Part shown: positions 52,004 to 60,622 of the stretch, one piece after another
Layout of the letters: each line of letters starts with the position of its first letter
Position numbering within the stretch: the first letter of the stretch is position 1
Source of the DNA: Variovorax sp. dw_308
GTDB lineage: Bacteria > Pseudomonadota > Gammaproteobacteria > Burkholderiales > Burkholderiaceae_C
Direction of reading: 5' to 3'
Assembly: GCF_019207085.1 (NCBI RefSeq)
Contig: NZ_JAATOM010000013.1
Location: 62,001-126,000, forward strand
Length of the DNA: 64,000 nucleotides
Translations under genes and position numbers: made by a program
Notes under the pieces: model-generated
The model's database searches: none
Seen by the model: only the letters and a program-made list of their open reading frames with translations
Told to the model about the DNA's origin: nothing

Positions 52004-53266
52004 GTGTCCATTCAACTTCGCAATCCCTGGTGGATCGTGCTTGGCTCGGTACTGGGCCTCATCGTCGGCAACGTGACCGTGCTGCAGTTCTCTGCTTCGG
52101 TGCTGATGAAGCCGATCATGGCCGAGTTCGGCTGGAACCGCAGTGTGCTGTCGGCGGCCGTCATGCTCGGTTCCTTCTGCGCCGCCGCCGCGACGCCGTT
52201 CGTCGGACGGTTGATCGACAAGCACGGCGTCAAGCCCATCACGCTGTTTGCCATCACGTTCTTCGCGCTGTCGACCGCCGCCATGTCGCTGGCGCCCGCA
52301 GTGGCGCCGGTGTTCATCGGCATGTTCTGCGTTCTCGGCGTGTTCAGCGGCGGGCAGGCGCCGCTGCCTTATGCAAAGTCGATCGCGGGCGCCTTCGACC
52401 GGCGGCGCGGCCTCGCGATGGGCATCGCGATGACTGGCGTCGGTCTCGGCACGGCGCTCATCCCCAAGCTCGCGCAGGTCTATCTCGACAACCTCGGCTG
52501 GCGCGGCGCCTACGTTGCGCTGGGCGCCACGGTGTTCCTGATTGCCTTTCCGGCGGTGGCGCTCTTTCTCAGCGAGCCGGCGGCGCGGCGCGGTGGCTCG
52601 ACCCCGGGAGCGCTGCCCGGGTTGGAAGCTCGTCAGGTCGTGCGGACAAAGGAGTTCTGGATCTTGTCCTTCGTTTTTTTCTGCATTCCTGTCGTGGCGA
52701 ACGGCATCATCGTGCACCTTGTTCCGCTGCTCACGGACCGTGGCATTCCGTCGCAGCAGGCGGTGGCGATCTTCTCCAGCATCGGGGCTTCGCTGATCGT
52801 GGGGCGGCTTGCGTGCGGCTACTTGCTGGATCGCTTCTTCGCGCCCCATGTGGCGATTGCCTTCATCGTGATTCCCGCGCTCGGTGTCCTCACGCTGCTT
52901 GCGAGTACGGACCCGATGCTGACCACCGTCGGCGCCGTCCTGGTGGGCATCGGCCTTGGTGCCGAGGTCGATCTGATCGGCTACCTGCAAAGCCGCTACT
53001 TCGGCCTGCGCGCTTTCGGTCAGGTCTATGGCTACCTGTTTGCCATCTTCACCGTTGGCACCGGACTCGGCCCATTCGTGATGGGTGCAACCTTCGATGC
53101 CACGGGCTCCTACCACCCGGCCTTGGTCGGCTTCGTCGTGACGCTGGTGTGCGCAGGCGCGGCGTTGCTGCGCATGCCGGGCAAATACCCCTTCCCGGTT
53201 CATCACACCGGCAACGGTGCTGCGTCGGCCAGCCCCAACGCGGCCTCGCGAATCCACCCCGCCTGA
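52004..53266 (+). CDS. MFS transporter (monocarboxylate/OFA-type)
   Basis: A 420-residue, 12-helix transporter, starting at GTG 52004 behind a perfect AAGGAGAC. It begins LRNPWWIVLGSVLGLIVGNV, and has GWNRSVLSAAVMLGSFCAAA, PFVGRLIDKHGVKP, KSIAGAFDRRRGLAMGIAMT and LACGYLLDRFFAPHVAIAFI. The FDRRRGLAMGI motif is characteristic of monocarboxylate/oxalate-formate antiporter-like carriers. It lies in the system 2 operon and should import the aromatic acid or export a product. The frame is open further upstream (51830), but only within the reductase gene. Confidence 0.9.
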   Translation: MSIQLRNPWWIVLGSVLGLIVGNVTVLQFSASVLMKPIMAEFGWNRSVLSAAVMLGSFCAAAATPFVGRLIDKHGVKPITLFAITFFALSTAAMSLAPAVAPVFIGMFCVLGVFSGGQAPLPYAKSIAGAFDRRRGLAMGIAMTGVGLGTALIPKLAQVYLDNLGWRGAYVALGATVFLIAFPAVALFLSEPAARRGGSTPGALPGLEARQVVRTKEFWILSFVFFCIPVVANGIIVHLVPLLTDRGIPSQQAVAIFSSIGASLIVGRLACGYLLDRFFAPHVAIAFIVIPALGVLTLLASTDPMLTTVGAVLVGIGLGAEVDLIGYLQSRYFGLRAFGQVYGYLFAIFTVGTGLGPFVMGATFDATGSYHPALVGFVVTLVCAGAALLRMPGKYPFPVHHTGNGAASASPNAASRIHPA

Positions 53267-53302
53267 GTCACTTCTTCCTCCTTTCCCATTCCTGCTTCAC
53301 CC

Positions 53303-54172
53303 ATGAAACTCGTCACCTATCTCCACGACCACCAGACCTCTATCGGCAAGGTCGAAGGCGATCGCGTCATCGACCTGCCTGCCAATGATCCGTCGTTGCC
53401 CGCAACGATGCGAGAACTGCTTCAGGCGGGACCGGATGCCATGGCCAAGGCCAAGGCGATCCCGTTAAGCGCCGCCCACGCACTGCCGCTGGCCGACGTG
53501 AAGTTGCTGGCACCGGTTCCGAACTCTTCCAAGTTCCTGGCCATCGGCATGAACTACAGGAAGCACGTCGAAGAGGCGAGCAAGGTCGGGGTCAAGACGC
53601 CGCCCACCCAGGTCTGGTTCAACAAGCAAGTCTCCTGCGTCAATGGCCCCGACGGCGACGTGCATCTTCCCAGGGTGTCCGACAAGCTCGACTACGAAGT
53701 TGAACTGTGCGCGGTCATCGGCAAGCGCTGCCGGCATGTCAGCCGCGAGGACGCGCGTTCGGTGATCGCGGGCTACATGGTGTGTAACGACGTCTCGGTG
53801 CGCGACTGGCAGCTTGCCACGCCGACCATGACTGTCGGCAAGTCCTTCGACACCACCGGACCCACCGGGCCGTGGATCGTGACGAGCGATGAGATCGGTG
53901 ACCTCGGTGCGTTCAGGTTGCGCATGTGGGTCAACGGTGATCTTCGCCAGGACGACTTCGCCAACCAGATGATCCATGACATCGATGCGCAGATCGCCTA
54001 CCTGTCGGCGGCCTTCACCCTGGAGCCGGGCGACCTGCTCGCCACCGGCACGCCTTCGGGCGTCGGTGTGGCGATGGAGCCGCCCCGGTATCTGAAGGCC
54101 GGCGACGTCATGCGGGCCGAGATCGAAGGCATCGGGGCCATCGAAAATCGCGTGGTGCCCGAGCCAGTCTGA
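53303..54172 (+). CDS. Fumarylacetoacetate hydrolase (FAH) family protein
   Basis: A 289-residue FAH-family enzyme: KFLAIGMNYRKHVEEASKVG, KLDYEVELCAVIGKRCRHVS (metal Glu residues), GYMVCNDVSVRDWQLATPTM (Asp), VGKSFDTTGPTGPWIVTSDE and GDLLATGTPSGVGVAMEPPR. It is of the same type as 30422 but clearly diverged. In meta-cleavage pathways such enzymes hydrate or hydrolyse the ring-cleavage product. Last structural gene of the system 2 operon, followed by a MarR gene. Confidence 0.92.
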   Translation: MKLVTYLHDHQTSIGKVEGDRVIDLPANDPSLPATMRELLQAGPDAMAKAKAIPLSAAHALPLADVKLLAPVPNSSKFLAIGMNYRKHVEEASKVGVKTPPTQVWFNKQVSCVNGPDGDVHLPRVSDKLDYEVELCAVIGKRCRHVSREDARSVIAGYMVCNDVSVRDWQLATPTMTVGKSFDTTGPTGPWIVTSDEIGDLGAFRLRMWVNGDLRQDDFANQMIHDIDAQIAYLSAAFTLEPGDLLATGTPSGVGVAMEPPRYLKAGDVMRAEIEGIGAIENRVVPEPV

Positions 54173-54296
54173 CCTGGCGCCAGGCGCGCTCGGACGGCTG
54201 CGGCAGTGCGCGGCGATGAGTGGGGTTTTTCATGGTTTAAGCTATCAAAACGAAGTCGCGCCAGCCCGGCGCCGCCGCTTCGAGTTCCAAACTGCC

Positions 54297-54929
54297 ATGC
54301 CGCGAAGCAAGCCTGAAACACCCCCTCCCGCCACGCCTGCCAAGCCCGTCGCCAAACGCGCGCGTGCGCCCGCATCAAGGTCTGCGAATCGAAACCTCCC
54401 TGCGCCAGCAGGCGGAGCGCTATTCGATGTCGAGCATTCCATCGGCTATCTCCTCAATCGAGCGGCCAATATCATCGCGGCGCGTTTCAGTGACGAACTG
54501 AAGACGCATGGCGTCAATCTGCAGACGTGGCGCGTGCTCGCTGCGCTGAGCTACCAGGACCAGCAGTCGCTGAGCGACCTGGCCAACCACACCGGCTCCG
54601 AGCTCTCGTACCTTTCGCGCTCTGTTGCCAGCGCCGAGACTCGCGGGCTGGTGGCGCGTGTCGTCTCTCCTGCCGACAAACGCGCGGTACTTCTCACACT
54701 GACGCCAGCCGGACGCGCCATGGTGAAGGAGTTGGCACCGCGCGGTGTGCGCATCGAGAAGACCTCGGTCACTGGCGTTCCGAGGGCTGACGTAGAGACC
54801 ACCTTGCGCACCTTGCATGCGATCTATCACAACATGGTCGACGGCTCAGGCGATCTGACCGGCGTGAACCGCAAACTGACCATCGCACGACGGGTTCAGA
54901 AAAAACGTGCACTGGAGGAGAGCCAATAG
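54297..54929 (+). CDS. MarR-family transcriptional regulator
   Basis: A 210-residue MarR protein. A basic, proline-rich 40-residue N-terminal tail precedes the domain IGYLLNRAANIIAARFSDEL, LQTWRVLAALSYQDQQSLSD, the winged helix LANHTGSELSYLSRSVASAE and RVVSPADKRAVLLTLTPAGR. The ATG at 54297 gives a sensible start; the earlier one at 54216 would add 27 residues. No clear ribosome site is visible. Family members usually release DNA upon binding phenolic ligands, which fits the system 2 operon just upstream. It is convergent with the second MarR gene. Confidence 0.88.
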   Translation: MPRSKPETPPPATPAKPVAKRARAPASRSANRNLPAPAGGALFDVEHSIGYLLNRAANIIAARFSDELKTHGVNLQTWRVLAALSYQDQQSLSDLANHTGSELSYLSRSVASAETRGLVARVVSPADKRAVLLTLTPAGRAMVKELAPRGVRIEKTSVTGVPRADVETTLRTLHAIYHNMVDGSGDLTGVNRKLTIARRVQKKRALEESQ

Positions 54930-54957
54930 GTTGCCTCGGAGCTACGTAGCCTGCCCA

Positions 54958-55533
54958 TTACTTCGCGCGTGAACGCACGGCCTTTTTGACCACTGGCGCC
55001 TTGATCGGCGAGCCGCTGCCCGCGCCCAAGGGCTCGGTGTCGCCATTGCCGTGGACCTCGATGAAGCGCCGAAGGAGCCGCATCAGGTCAACCCGCTCCT
55101 GCGGCTCGAGCTTCGCGAGCAAGCCGGCATTCAGCTTCTCGACACCGCGCTGCAGGCTGCCGATGGCGCCCTGGCCTTCATCGGTCAGGTAGAGCAGGCG
55201 CTGCCGACGCAGCACCACCTGCAATTCGCGCCGCAGCAGTCCCTTGCGCTCCAGTCGCGTCGCGATCTCGGCGGTGGTCGCGTTGTCGAGGTCGAGCAGC
55301 CGGGCCAGCGTGACCTGGTCCAGGCCCGGGTGCTTGTCGACCACGCGCAGGATGCCGTATTGCAGCGGCGTGATGTCGGGACCGAGCGCGCTGTAGAAGG
55401 CCGAGATGCAGATCTGTTGCCCGCGCCGGAACAGGTGGCCGGGCGCGTCGCGCAACTCCTGCTGCAAGTGTTCGGACATCGCGACGTTCGCCGGCGGCGG
55501 ACTGGTCTTCTTGACACTCTTGGCAGGGGGCAT
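54958..55533 (-). CDS. MarR-family transcriptional regulator
   Basis: A 191-residue MarR protein: APGHLFRRGQQICISAFYSA, PLQYGILRVVDKHPGLDQVT, the wing LARLLDLDNATTAEIATRLE and RLLYLTDEGQGAIGSLQRGV. Basic tails at both ends (final VVKKAVRSRAK). It is divergent from the Rieske oxygenase gene at 55672, with two palindromes in the gap, so it very probably represses that gene until a substrate is present. Confidence 0.92.
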   Translation of the reverse strand: MPPAKSVKKTSPPPANVAMSEHLQQELRDAPGHLFRRGQQICISAFYSALGPDITPLQYGILRVVDKHPGLDQVTLARLLDLDNATTAEIATRLERKGLLRRELQVVLRRQRLLYLTDEGQGAIGSLQRGVEKLNAGLLAKLEPQERVDLMRLLRRFIEVHGNGDTEPLGAGSGSPIKAPVVKKAVRSRAK

Positions 55534-55580
55534 CTCGGTTCTGGGAAGTAAAAAGCCAGTCTAGCGGTCTCAGGGAAAAC

Positions 55581-55596
55581 GCGGTCCTCGGACCGC
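55581..55596. promoter_or_regulatory. Perfect 7-bp inverted repeat GCGGTCC-TC-GGACCGC
   Basis: Arms GCGGTCC and GGACCGC pair perfectly around TC, 48 bases before the MarR start on the minus strand and 76 bases before the Rieske gene. Either an operator or a small hairpin; operators are expected in this divergent gap. Confidence 0.5.
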
Positions 55597-55620
55597 TTGC
55601 AATTCCACTGATGCAATCTA

Positions 55621-55640
55621 CCATTCTGTGTACTGAATGG
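55621..55640. promoter_or_regulatory. Probable MarR operator CCATTCTGTGTACTGAATGG
   Basis: A 20-base palindrome with 16 of 20 positions self-complementary (arms CCATTC/GAATGG perfect, then GT/AC). It lies 32 bases before the Rieske oxygenase start. Length and symmetry are usual for MarR dimers; the regulator gene at 54958 is divergent. Confidence 0.65.
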
Positions 55641-55671
55641 CATCCCGCCAAACCCCTCGAAAGGGCCAGAC

Positions 55672-56721
55672 ATGGAACACCCCACCGCCGACTCACACCC
55701 CATGAATGCCGCGCGATTCCCCTCCAACCGCTGGTGGGTCGCGGGCTTCGCGTGGGAGCTCAAGGACAAGCCGCTCGCCCGCACCTTGCTCGGCCATCCG
55801 ATGGTGCTGTTCCGCGGGCCGCAGGGTGTCGCGGCACTGGAAGACCGCTGCTGCCACAAGAACCTGCCCCTGTCATGCGGCAGCGTCGAAGGGCCGGGGC
55901 TGCGCTGCGGCTATCACGGGCTGCTGTTCGATGAACGCGGCGTCTGCGTCGAGATCCCCGGGCAGGCCTACATCCCCGAGCGCGCCCGTGTCGTGAGCTA
56001 CCCCTTGCGCGAAGTGGACCAGATCCTCTGGGTGTGGATCGGCCAGGGCGAGCCGGCCGATGAGCCGCCACACTACCCGGTGCATGTCGACCCGCGCTTC
56101 AAGTTCGGCGGCGACAGCTTCCACTACAAGGCGCCCTACCAGCTCATCCACGACAACCTGCTGGACCTGAGCCATGTCGGCTATGTGCACCAGAAAACCA
56201 TCGGCGGCAATCCGAAGCTGCACATGAGCGCGAAGTTCGACGTGACGTCAGACGCCGAGGTCGTGCGTGTCACGCGCCCCATGCCCGACAGCGTGCCGCC
56301 GCCCACCTACACGGCGGCCTGGCCCTTCGCGGGCCGGGTGGACCGCTGGCAGGAGGTCGAGTTCCACGTCTCGCACCTCGTGATCTGGACCGGCGCGATG
56401 GACGCGGGCAGCGGCGACCTGGCCGATGCCAACCGCGCCGGCTTCCACATCCACGGCTTCCACGGCGTCACGCCAGAGACCGCGACCACCTCGCACTACT
56501 TCTGGACCGTCGCCACCAATGAGCATCCGACGCGGCCCGGCGCGGCCGACGTGCTGGTGAAGCAGGTGGTCGACACCTTCCACGAGGACAAGGACATCAT
56601 CGAGGCGCAGTGGGCCAACCAGGTGCGCTTCGCGGCCGACTGGCGGCAGGTCGCGATCCACGTCGACGGCGGCCCGAACCGCGCGCGGCGGATCATGACG
56701 GCACTGACCGCGCAGCAGTAG
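55672..56721 (+). CDS. Rieske oxygenase alpha subunit (VanA/O-demethylase type)
   Basis: A 349-residue terminal oxygenase of the single-subunit Rieske type (vanillate O-demethylase family). The Rieske [2Fe-2S] ligands are Cys60 and His62 (DRCCHKNLP), Cys79 and His82 (LRCGYHGLLF). The mononuclear iron site lies in HDNLLDLSHVGYVHQ (His168, His173), with an Asp in the later DKDIIEAQ helix. An AAGGG ribosome site precedes the ATG. Such enzymes demethylate aryl ethers or hydroxylate substrates with electrons from a VanB/PDR-type reductase. No reductase gene is adjacent; the one at 20135 is a candidate. Followed by a Bug gene 54 bases on. Confidence 0.93.
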   Translation: MEHPTADSHPMNAARFPSNRWWVAGFAWELKDKPLARTLLGHPMVLFRGPQGVAALEDRCCHKNLPLSCGSVEGPGLRCGYHGLLFDERGVCVEIPGQAYIPERARVVSYPLREVDQILWVWIGQGEPADEPPHYPVHVDPRFKFGGDSFHYKAPYQLIHDNLLDLSHVGYVHQKTIGGNPKLHMSAKFDVTSDAEVVRVTRPMPDSVPPPTYTAAWPFAGRVDRWQEVEFHVSHLVIWTGAMDAGSGDLADANRAGFHIHGFHGVTPETATTSHYFWTVATNEHPTRPGAADVLVKQVVDTFHEDKDIIEAQWANQVRFAADWRQVAIHVDGGPNRARRIMTALTAQQ

Positions 56722-56775
56722 CCGTACGCTGAGGCCGAACGTTGTCGGCCACGATAAACACCTTCTGGAGATGAC

Positions 56776-57765
56776 ATGAGCGTCACCACGCGCCGACAAC
56801 TTCTCGCGGCCTCGGCCGCATCGCTTTCCATCGCGGCGCTGCCACGTCTCGCGCTGGCACAGTCGACCAAGCTGTCGCGGCTGATCGTTCCCTTCCCGGC
56901 CGGCGGCGGCACCGATGCCGTCGCGCGCATGACCGCCGACAAGTTGCACTCCGACTTCCCTGCAGGCCTGGTCGTCGAGAACCGAGCCGGTGCCTCCGGC
57001 CGCATCGGTGTCGAATACGTGAAGGACGCGCAGCCTGACGGCAGCACGATGCTCTTCACGACCGACTTCGTGATGACCATCTTTCCGTACAGCTTCCGCA
57101 AACTCAACTACAACCCGCTGCAGGACTTCGCCCCGGTGGCGCTTTGTTCGAAGACGGGCTACGCACTGGCCGTCGGCCCGGGCATGCCGGCGGAGGTCAC
57201 CAACCTGCAGCAGCTCGTCGCATGGTGCAAGGCGAACCCTTCACGCGCTTCGTTCGCATCGACCTCGGCCGGCGCCGCATCGCACTTCGCGGGCCTGATG
57301 CTCTCGCGCGCCATCGGCGTGGACTTGCTCCACGTGGCCTACAAGGGCGGTGCGCCGGCCCTGCAGGACTTGATGGGTGGCCAGATCCCGATGAGCATCA
57401 ACCCGATCGGCGAGGTGCTGCCGCAGATGGCCAGCGGCAAGGTGCGCGTGATCGCGACCACGGGCGCGCAGCGCAGCCGCTTCCTGCCCAACGCACCCAC
57501 GCTGGTCGAGTTGGGCCTGCAGGACATGGTGGTCGAGTCATGGCTTGGCTTGTTCATGCCGGCGAAGACACCGGCCGATGTCGTGACCCGCACCGCCGCG
57601 GCCTTCAACGCCGCGCTGCAGCGCAAGGACCTGCACGACGGCTATGCCGGCATCGCGATGGAAACGGTGCAGGGCACGCCGGCCAGCTTCGCCGCGGTCA
57701 TCAAGGCCGACATGGAACGCTGGGAGCCCATCATCAAGGCCTCCGGTTTCACCGCGGAAGAGTGA
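56776..57765 (+). CDS. Bug/TctC-family solute-binding protein, Tat-like signal
   Basis: A 329-residue periplasmic protein. The signal peptide begins MSVTTRRQLLAASAASLSIA, with a twin-arginine (TRRQLL) that suggests Tat export rather than Sec. The mature part shows SRLIVPFPAGGGTDAVARMT, VVENRAGASGRIGVEYVKDA, SFASTSAGAASHFAGLMLSR and HVAYKGGAPALQDLMGGQIP. It is 54 bases after the Rieske oxygenase and upstream of a LysR gene; the ligand may be the methoxylated or similar aromatic used by that enzyme (inference). Confidence 0.92.
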   Translation: MSVTTRRQLLAASAASLSIAALPRLALAQSTKLSRLIVPFPAGGGTDAVARMTADKLHSDFPAGLVVENRAGASGRIGVEYVKDAQPDGSTMLFTTDFVMTIFPYSFRKLNYNPLQDFAPVALCSKTGYALAVGPGMPAEVTNLQQLVAWCKANPSRASFASTSAGAASHFAGLMLSRAIGVDLLHVAYKGGAPALQDLMGGQIPMSINPIGEVLPQMASGKVRVIATTGAQRSRFLPNAPTLVELGLQDMVVESWLGLFMPAKTPADVVTRTAAAFNAALQRKDLHDGYAGIAMETVQGTPASFAAVIKADMERWEPIIKASGFTAEE

Positions 57766-57906
57766 CCGCGCGTCGCGCGGGGGACTCCCCGAGCGCGCAA
57801 TGGTTGCGATGTGAGGGCAGGTACGGAGTTACAAGCGGCGCGCTTGCGCCTACGCTCGGTGCACTGCTCCTGAACACACAAGACAACCAACGAAGTCGAT
57901 CTCCCG

Positions 57907-58872
57907 ATGAAGCTCAACTCCCTCCGTGATTTCATGGCCGTGGCCGAACGCGGCAGCCTGCGCGCCGCCGCGCGCCAGCTCGGCGTGACGCAACCGGCCA
58001 TCACGCGCAGCATCCAGGAACTCGAGAAGGAACTGGGCGTGGTGCTGTTCGAGCGCCGCGCCAAGGGCGTCTCGCTCACGCGCATGGGCGAGGTGTTCCT
58101 GCGCCGCTCCAAGGCGGTGCGCTGCGAACTCGACCGCGCCCGCGACGAGCTCGATCAGTTGCGCGGGCAGATGAACGGCCATATCTGCGTGTGCCTCTCC
58201 GGCGTGGCACACATGGCCATGCTGCCGAGTGCGATGGCCGCCTTCCGCCAGCGCTTTCCGGACGTGCAGCTCGACATCATCGACGGCCTGCTGCCGAGCG
58301 TGGAAGCCGAGCTGAAGGACGGCATCGTCGACTGCTACATCGGACCGACGCTGGAGGAAGTGTCGAGCGAACTCAGCGCCGAGAAGCTGCTCGACAGCTA
58401 CCGCGTGATCGTCGGCCGGCACGGGCATCCGTTGGCCAATGCGCGCTCGCTGCGGGAACTGGTCGATGCCGAATGGGTCACCACCTCGGTCACCTATCGC
58501 GCGGAAGAAGAACTCGCGCCGCTGTTCGCAAGCCACGGCCTGCCGCCACCACGCCTCATCGTGCAGGCACGCTCGGCCCTGACCTTCCTCTTCACCGTGG
58601 CCTACTCCGACCTGCTCATGCTGCTGCCGATCCAGTGGACGCAGACGCCGCTCTTCAGCAACGCACTGCAGCCGATCCACGTCGCCGAGCGCCTGCCCTC
58701 CCCGCCCATCTGCATCGTGCAGCGCAACAGCATGCCGCTGACGCCCGCGGCCGAATACTTCTGCGACATGATCCGCCGCGCCAGCCGCCACGTGGACACC
58801 ACCATCTGCAATCCGTTCCCGGGCCAGGTCGCATCGACGCCGCGCAGGGCGGTAGCCGCGTCGCTCAACTGA
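57907..58872 (+). CDS. LysR-family transcriptional regulator
   Basis: A 321-residue LysR protein: LRDFMAVAERGSLRAAARQL, TQPAITRSIQELEKELGVVL (helix-turn-helix), then LSGVAHMAMLPSAMAAFRQR, CYIGPTLEE and ICIVQRNSMPLTPAAEYFCD. It closely parallels the LysR at 34013 in every block. It has a C-terminal extension after RRASRH. It follows the Bug gene on the same strand and is convergent with the porin gene. Regulatory targets unclear; the Rieske-Bug operon is the obvious one. Confidence 0.93.
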   Translation: MKLNSLRDFMAVAERGSLRAAARQLGVTQPAITRSIQELEKELGVVLFERRAKGVSLTRMGEVFLRRSKAVRCELDRARDELDQLRGQMNGHICVCLSGVAHMAMLPSAMAAFRQRFPDVQLDIIDGLLPSVEAELKDGIVDCYIGPTLEEVSSELSAEKLLDSYRVIVGRHGHPLANARSLRELVDAEWVTTSVTYRAEEELAPLFASHGLPPPRLIVQARSALTFLFTVAYSDLLMLLPIQWTQTPLFSNALQPIHVAERLPSPPICIVQRNSMPLTPAAEYFCDMIRRASRHVDTTICNPFPGQVASTPRRAVAASLN

Positions 58873-58880
58873 GCTGAATC

Positions 58881-58919
58881 AAAAAACGGGCGCAGATCCA
58901 TCGCAAGAAGATCTGGCCC
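58881..58919 (-). terminator. Rho-independent terminator for the porin gene
   Basis: On the minus strand GGGCCAGATC and GATCTGCGCCC form a stem (one bulged base) around an 11-base loop, followed by G and six T. It lies 80 bases after the porin stop on the porin strand, in the gap to the convergent LysR gene. Confidence 0.75.
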
Positions 58920-58998
58920 GCGAAGACCACGGCGCATCCCCAGCGATGCGCAATGGCCGTGTTCTGGCGCACCTTCCCGCGCGCCACCTTGGATGCTT

Positions 58999-60237
58999 TT
59001 AAAAGGAGTGGCTCATACCCGCTTCGTAGCCCCTGGCCGAGCGCGGCGCGTAGCCGGCGAAGGCCGCGAAGGCGCCGCTCGGCTGTGGCGGCACGCCCAT
59101 CACGGTGGGGTTGTTCTTGCCGTTGTGGATGCTGGTGAAGGCCGTGGTGGCATACAGCAGCGTGCGGCGTGAGAAGTTGTAGGTCAGGCCCAACGAGAAC
59201 TTGGAGATCGCCGCATCGGGATTGACCAGCGACGGCACCGCCGCGTTGTCCGGCTTGTACTTCACATAGCCGTAGCTGCTCTTGATGCGCACCGGGCCGA
59301 CCGGCACCGTCACGCCGACCATCGCGCCGTCGTAGTCGGCCGAGGTGGATGCGGCCGCGCCGGGCAACGTGAACTTCGAGTCGTTGGTGGCACGCGAGAG
59401 TTCGCCCGCGAGCTTCATGAAGCCGAAGTCGTAGGTGGCCGCCAGGTTGGCGGTCTTGACCTGGGTGTCGGTCAGAGGCGTCGCAGCGGGTGGCAGCGCA
59501 TCGATCGCCGTGCTGACGCCGTAGCTTGCCGAGACGTCGAGCCCGCCGTTGGCATAGCCGACGCGCATGCCGAAGAACTGCCCGCGCTTGCTCGGGCTGT
59601 CGAACTGGGACGAGCTTTTCACGTTCTCGTGGAAGCTTCCCATCGCCTGAGCGAAGAAGCCGCCCAGCGTGTTAGGCGTGAAGTAGCCGATCGTGTTGTT
59701 GACGAAGATGTAGTTCGCCGGGCCGCCGGTCGGACCGGCCAGCAGGCCGCCGCCGGGCAGCGCGGTGAAGACCGCCAGGCGCGCGTTCACCATGCCGATC
59801 AGGTTGGCGCCGACACCGGTGTTGAGGAAGGGGTCGGTCACCGTGTCCGCCACGAAGGTCGGCGACACGTCGCGTCCCAGCCGGATCTCGCCGAAGCCGC
59901 CGCTGAGGCTCACCGTCGACCGGCGCGAAGACAGCGGCTGCGTGCCGTCATCGACGTTCAGCGATTGCTCCAGCCAGAAGCTCGCCGCCAGCCCGCCGCC
60001 CAGGTCTTCAGTGCCGCGAAAGCCCCACCGGCTGGGCACGTAATTGCCGCTGGTCAGCGCGGTCTGGCTGAGCGTGACGGACGCGGGCCGGGCCGCATTG
60101 ATCACGCCGACGTTGTCGCTCTTCATGCTGTAGTAGCTGACGCCCGCATCGACGATGCCGAACACGGTGAGCGAGGATTGGGCCGAGGCGGCGCCTGCGA
60201 GTGCGAGGAGTGCCAGCGATACCGAGGTTTTTTTCAT
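58999..60237 (-). CDS. Outer-membrane porin, Burkholderiales general porin type
   Basis: A 412-residue trimeric porin. Start at 60237 gives a signal peptide MKKTSVSLALLALAGAASAQ; mature SSLTVFGIVDAGVSYYSMKS, WGFRGTEDLGGGLAASFWLE, STVSLSGGFGEIRLGRDVSP and the final GMSHSF with C-terminal Phe. It is a paralogue of the porin at 23960. Followed by a strong terminator; preceded by EthD-like, VOC and hydrolase genes on the same strand, so probably in their operon. Confidence 0.94.
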   Translation of the reverse strand: MKKTSVSLALLALAGAASAQSSLTVFGIVDAGVSYYSMKSDNVGVINAARPASVTLSQTALTSGNYVPSRWGFRGTEDLGGGLAASFWLEQSLNVDDGTQPLSSRRSTVSLSGGFGEIRLGRDVSPTFVADTVTDPFLNTGVGANLIGMVNARLAVFTALPGGGLLAGPTGGPANYIFVNNTIGYFTPNTLGGFFAQAMGSFHENVKSSSQFDSPSKRGQFFGMRVGYANGGLDVSASYGVSTAIDALPPAATPLTDTQVKTANLAATYDFGFMKLAGELSRATNDSKFTLPGAAASTSADYDGAMVGVTVPVGPVRIKSSYGYVKYKPDNAAVPSLVNPDAAISKFSLGLTYNFSRRTLLYATTAFTSIHNGKNNPTVMGVPPQPSGAFAAFAGYAPRSARGYEAGMSHSF

Positions 60238-60293
60238 GGATGGTTTCTTGTCTCTGTTTCTTGTGATTCGTCGCGATCGAGGAAGGCAGGCAT

Positions 60294-60617
60294 TCAGCCC
60301 GGGCCGACCTCGAAGTCGATGTGGCTGAACTGCCCCTCGAAGAGCGCGATCGCCTCCAGCACCTTTGGCCGGAACGCGGCACGCTCGGGCGAGGCCAGCA
60401 TCGCGTCGATGTCGGCACGGCTCGCGAAGTCGACGACGATCTGGCAGCAGATGCCGGGCGGGTTGTCCTCGCGCTTGCGCGGCCACCAGGCCTTCACGCC
60501 GCGCACGCCGGGCAAGGTGCGCAGGCCGGGCACCACCGACTCGTTCATCAGCGACTCGAACTTTTCTTCCATGCCGGGCTTGGCATTGCCAACCCAGAAG
60601 GCGGAGCGTACCCACAT
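60294..60617 (-). CDS. EthD/antibiotic-biosynthesis-monooxygenase-like small protein
   Basis: A 107-residue ferredoxin-like (dimeric alpha-beta barrel) protein: FWVGNAKPGMEEKFESLMNE, LRTLPGVRGVKAWWPRKRED, CCQIVVDFASRADIDAMLAS and FEGQFSHIDFEVG at the end. EthD and ABM relatives help in oxidation or isomerisation of ring compounds, sometimes without a cofactor. It lies between the porin and VOC genes and starts 5 bases after the VOC stop, so it is cotranscribed. Function uncertain. Confidence 0.78.
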   Translation of the reverse strand: MWVRSAFWVGNAKPGMEEKFESLMNESVVPGLRTLPGVRGVKAWWPRKREDNPPGICCQIVVDFASRADIDAMLASPERAAFRPKVLEAIALFEGQFSHIDFEVGPG

Positions 60618-60622
60618 GCCGC

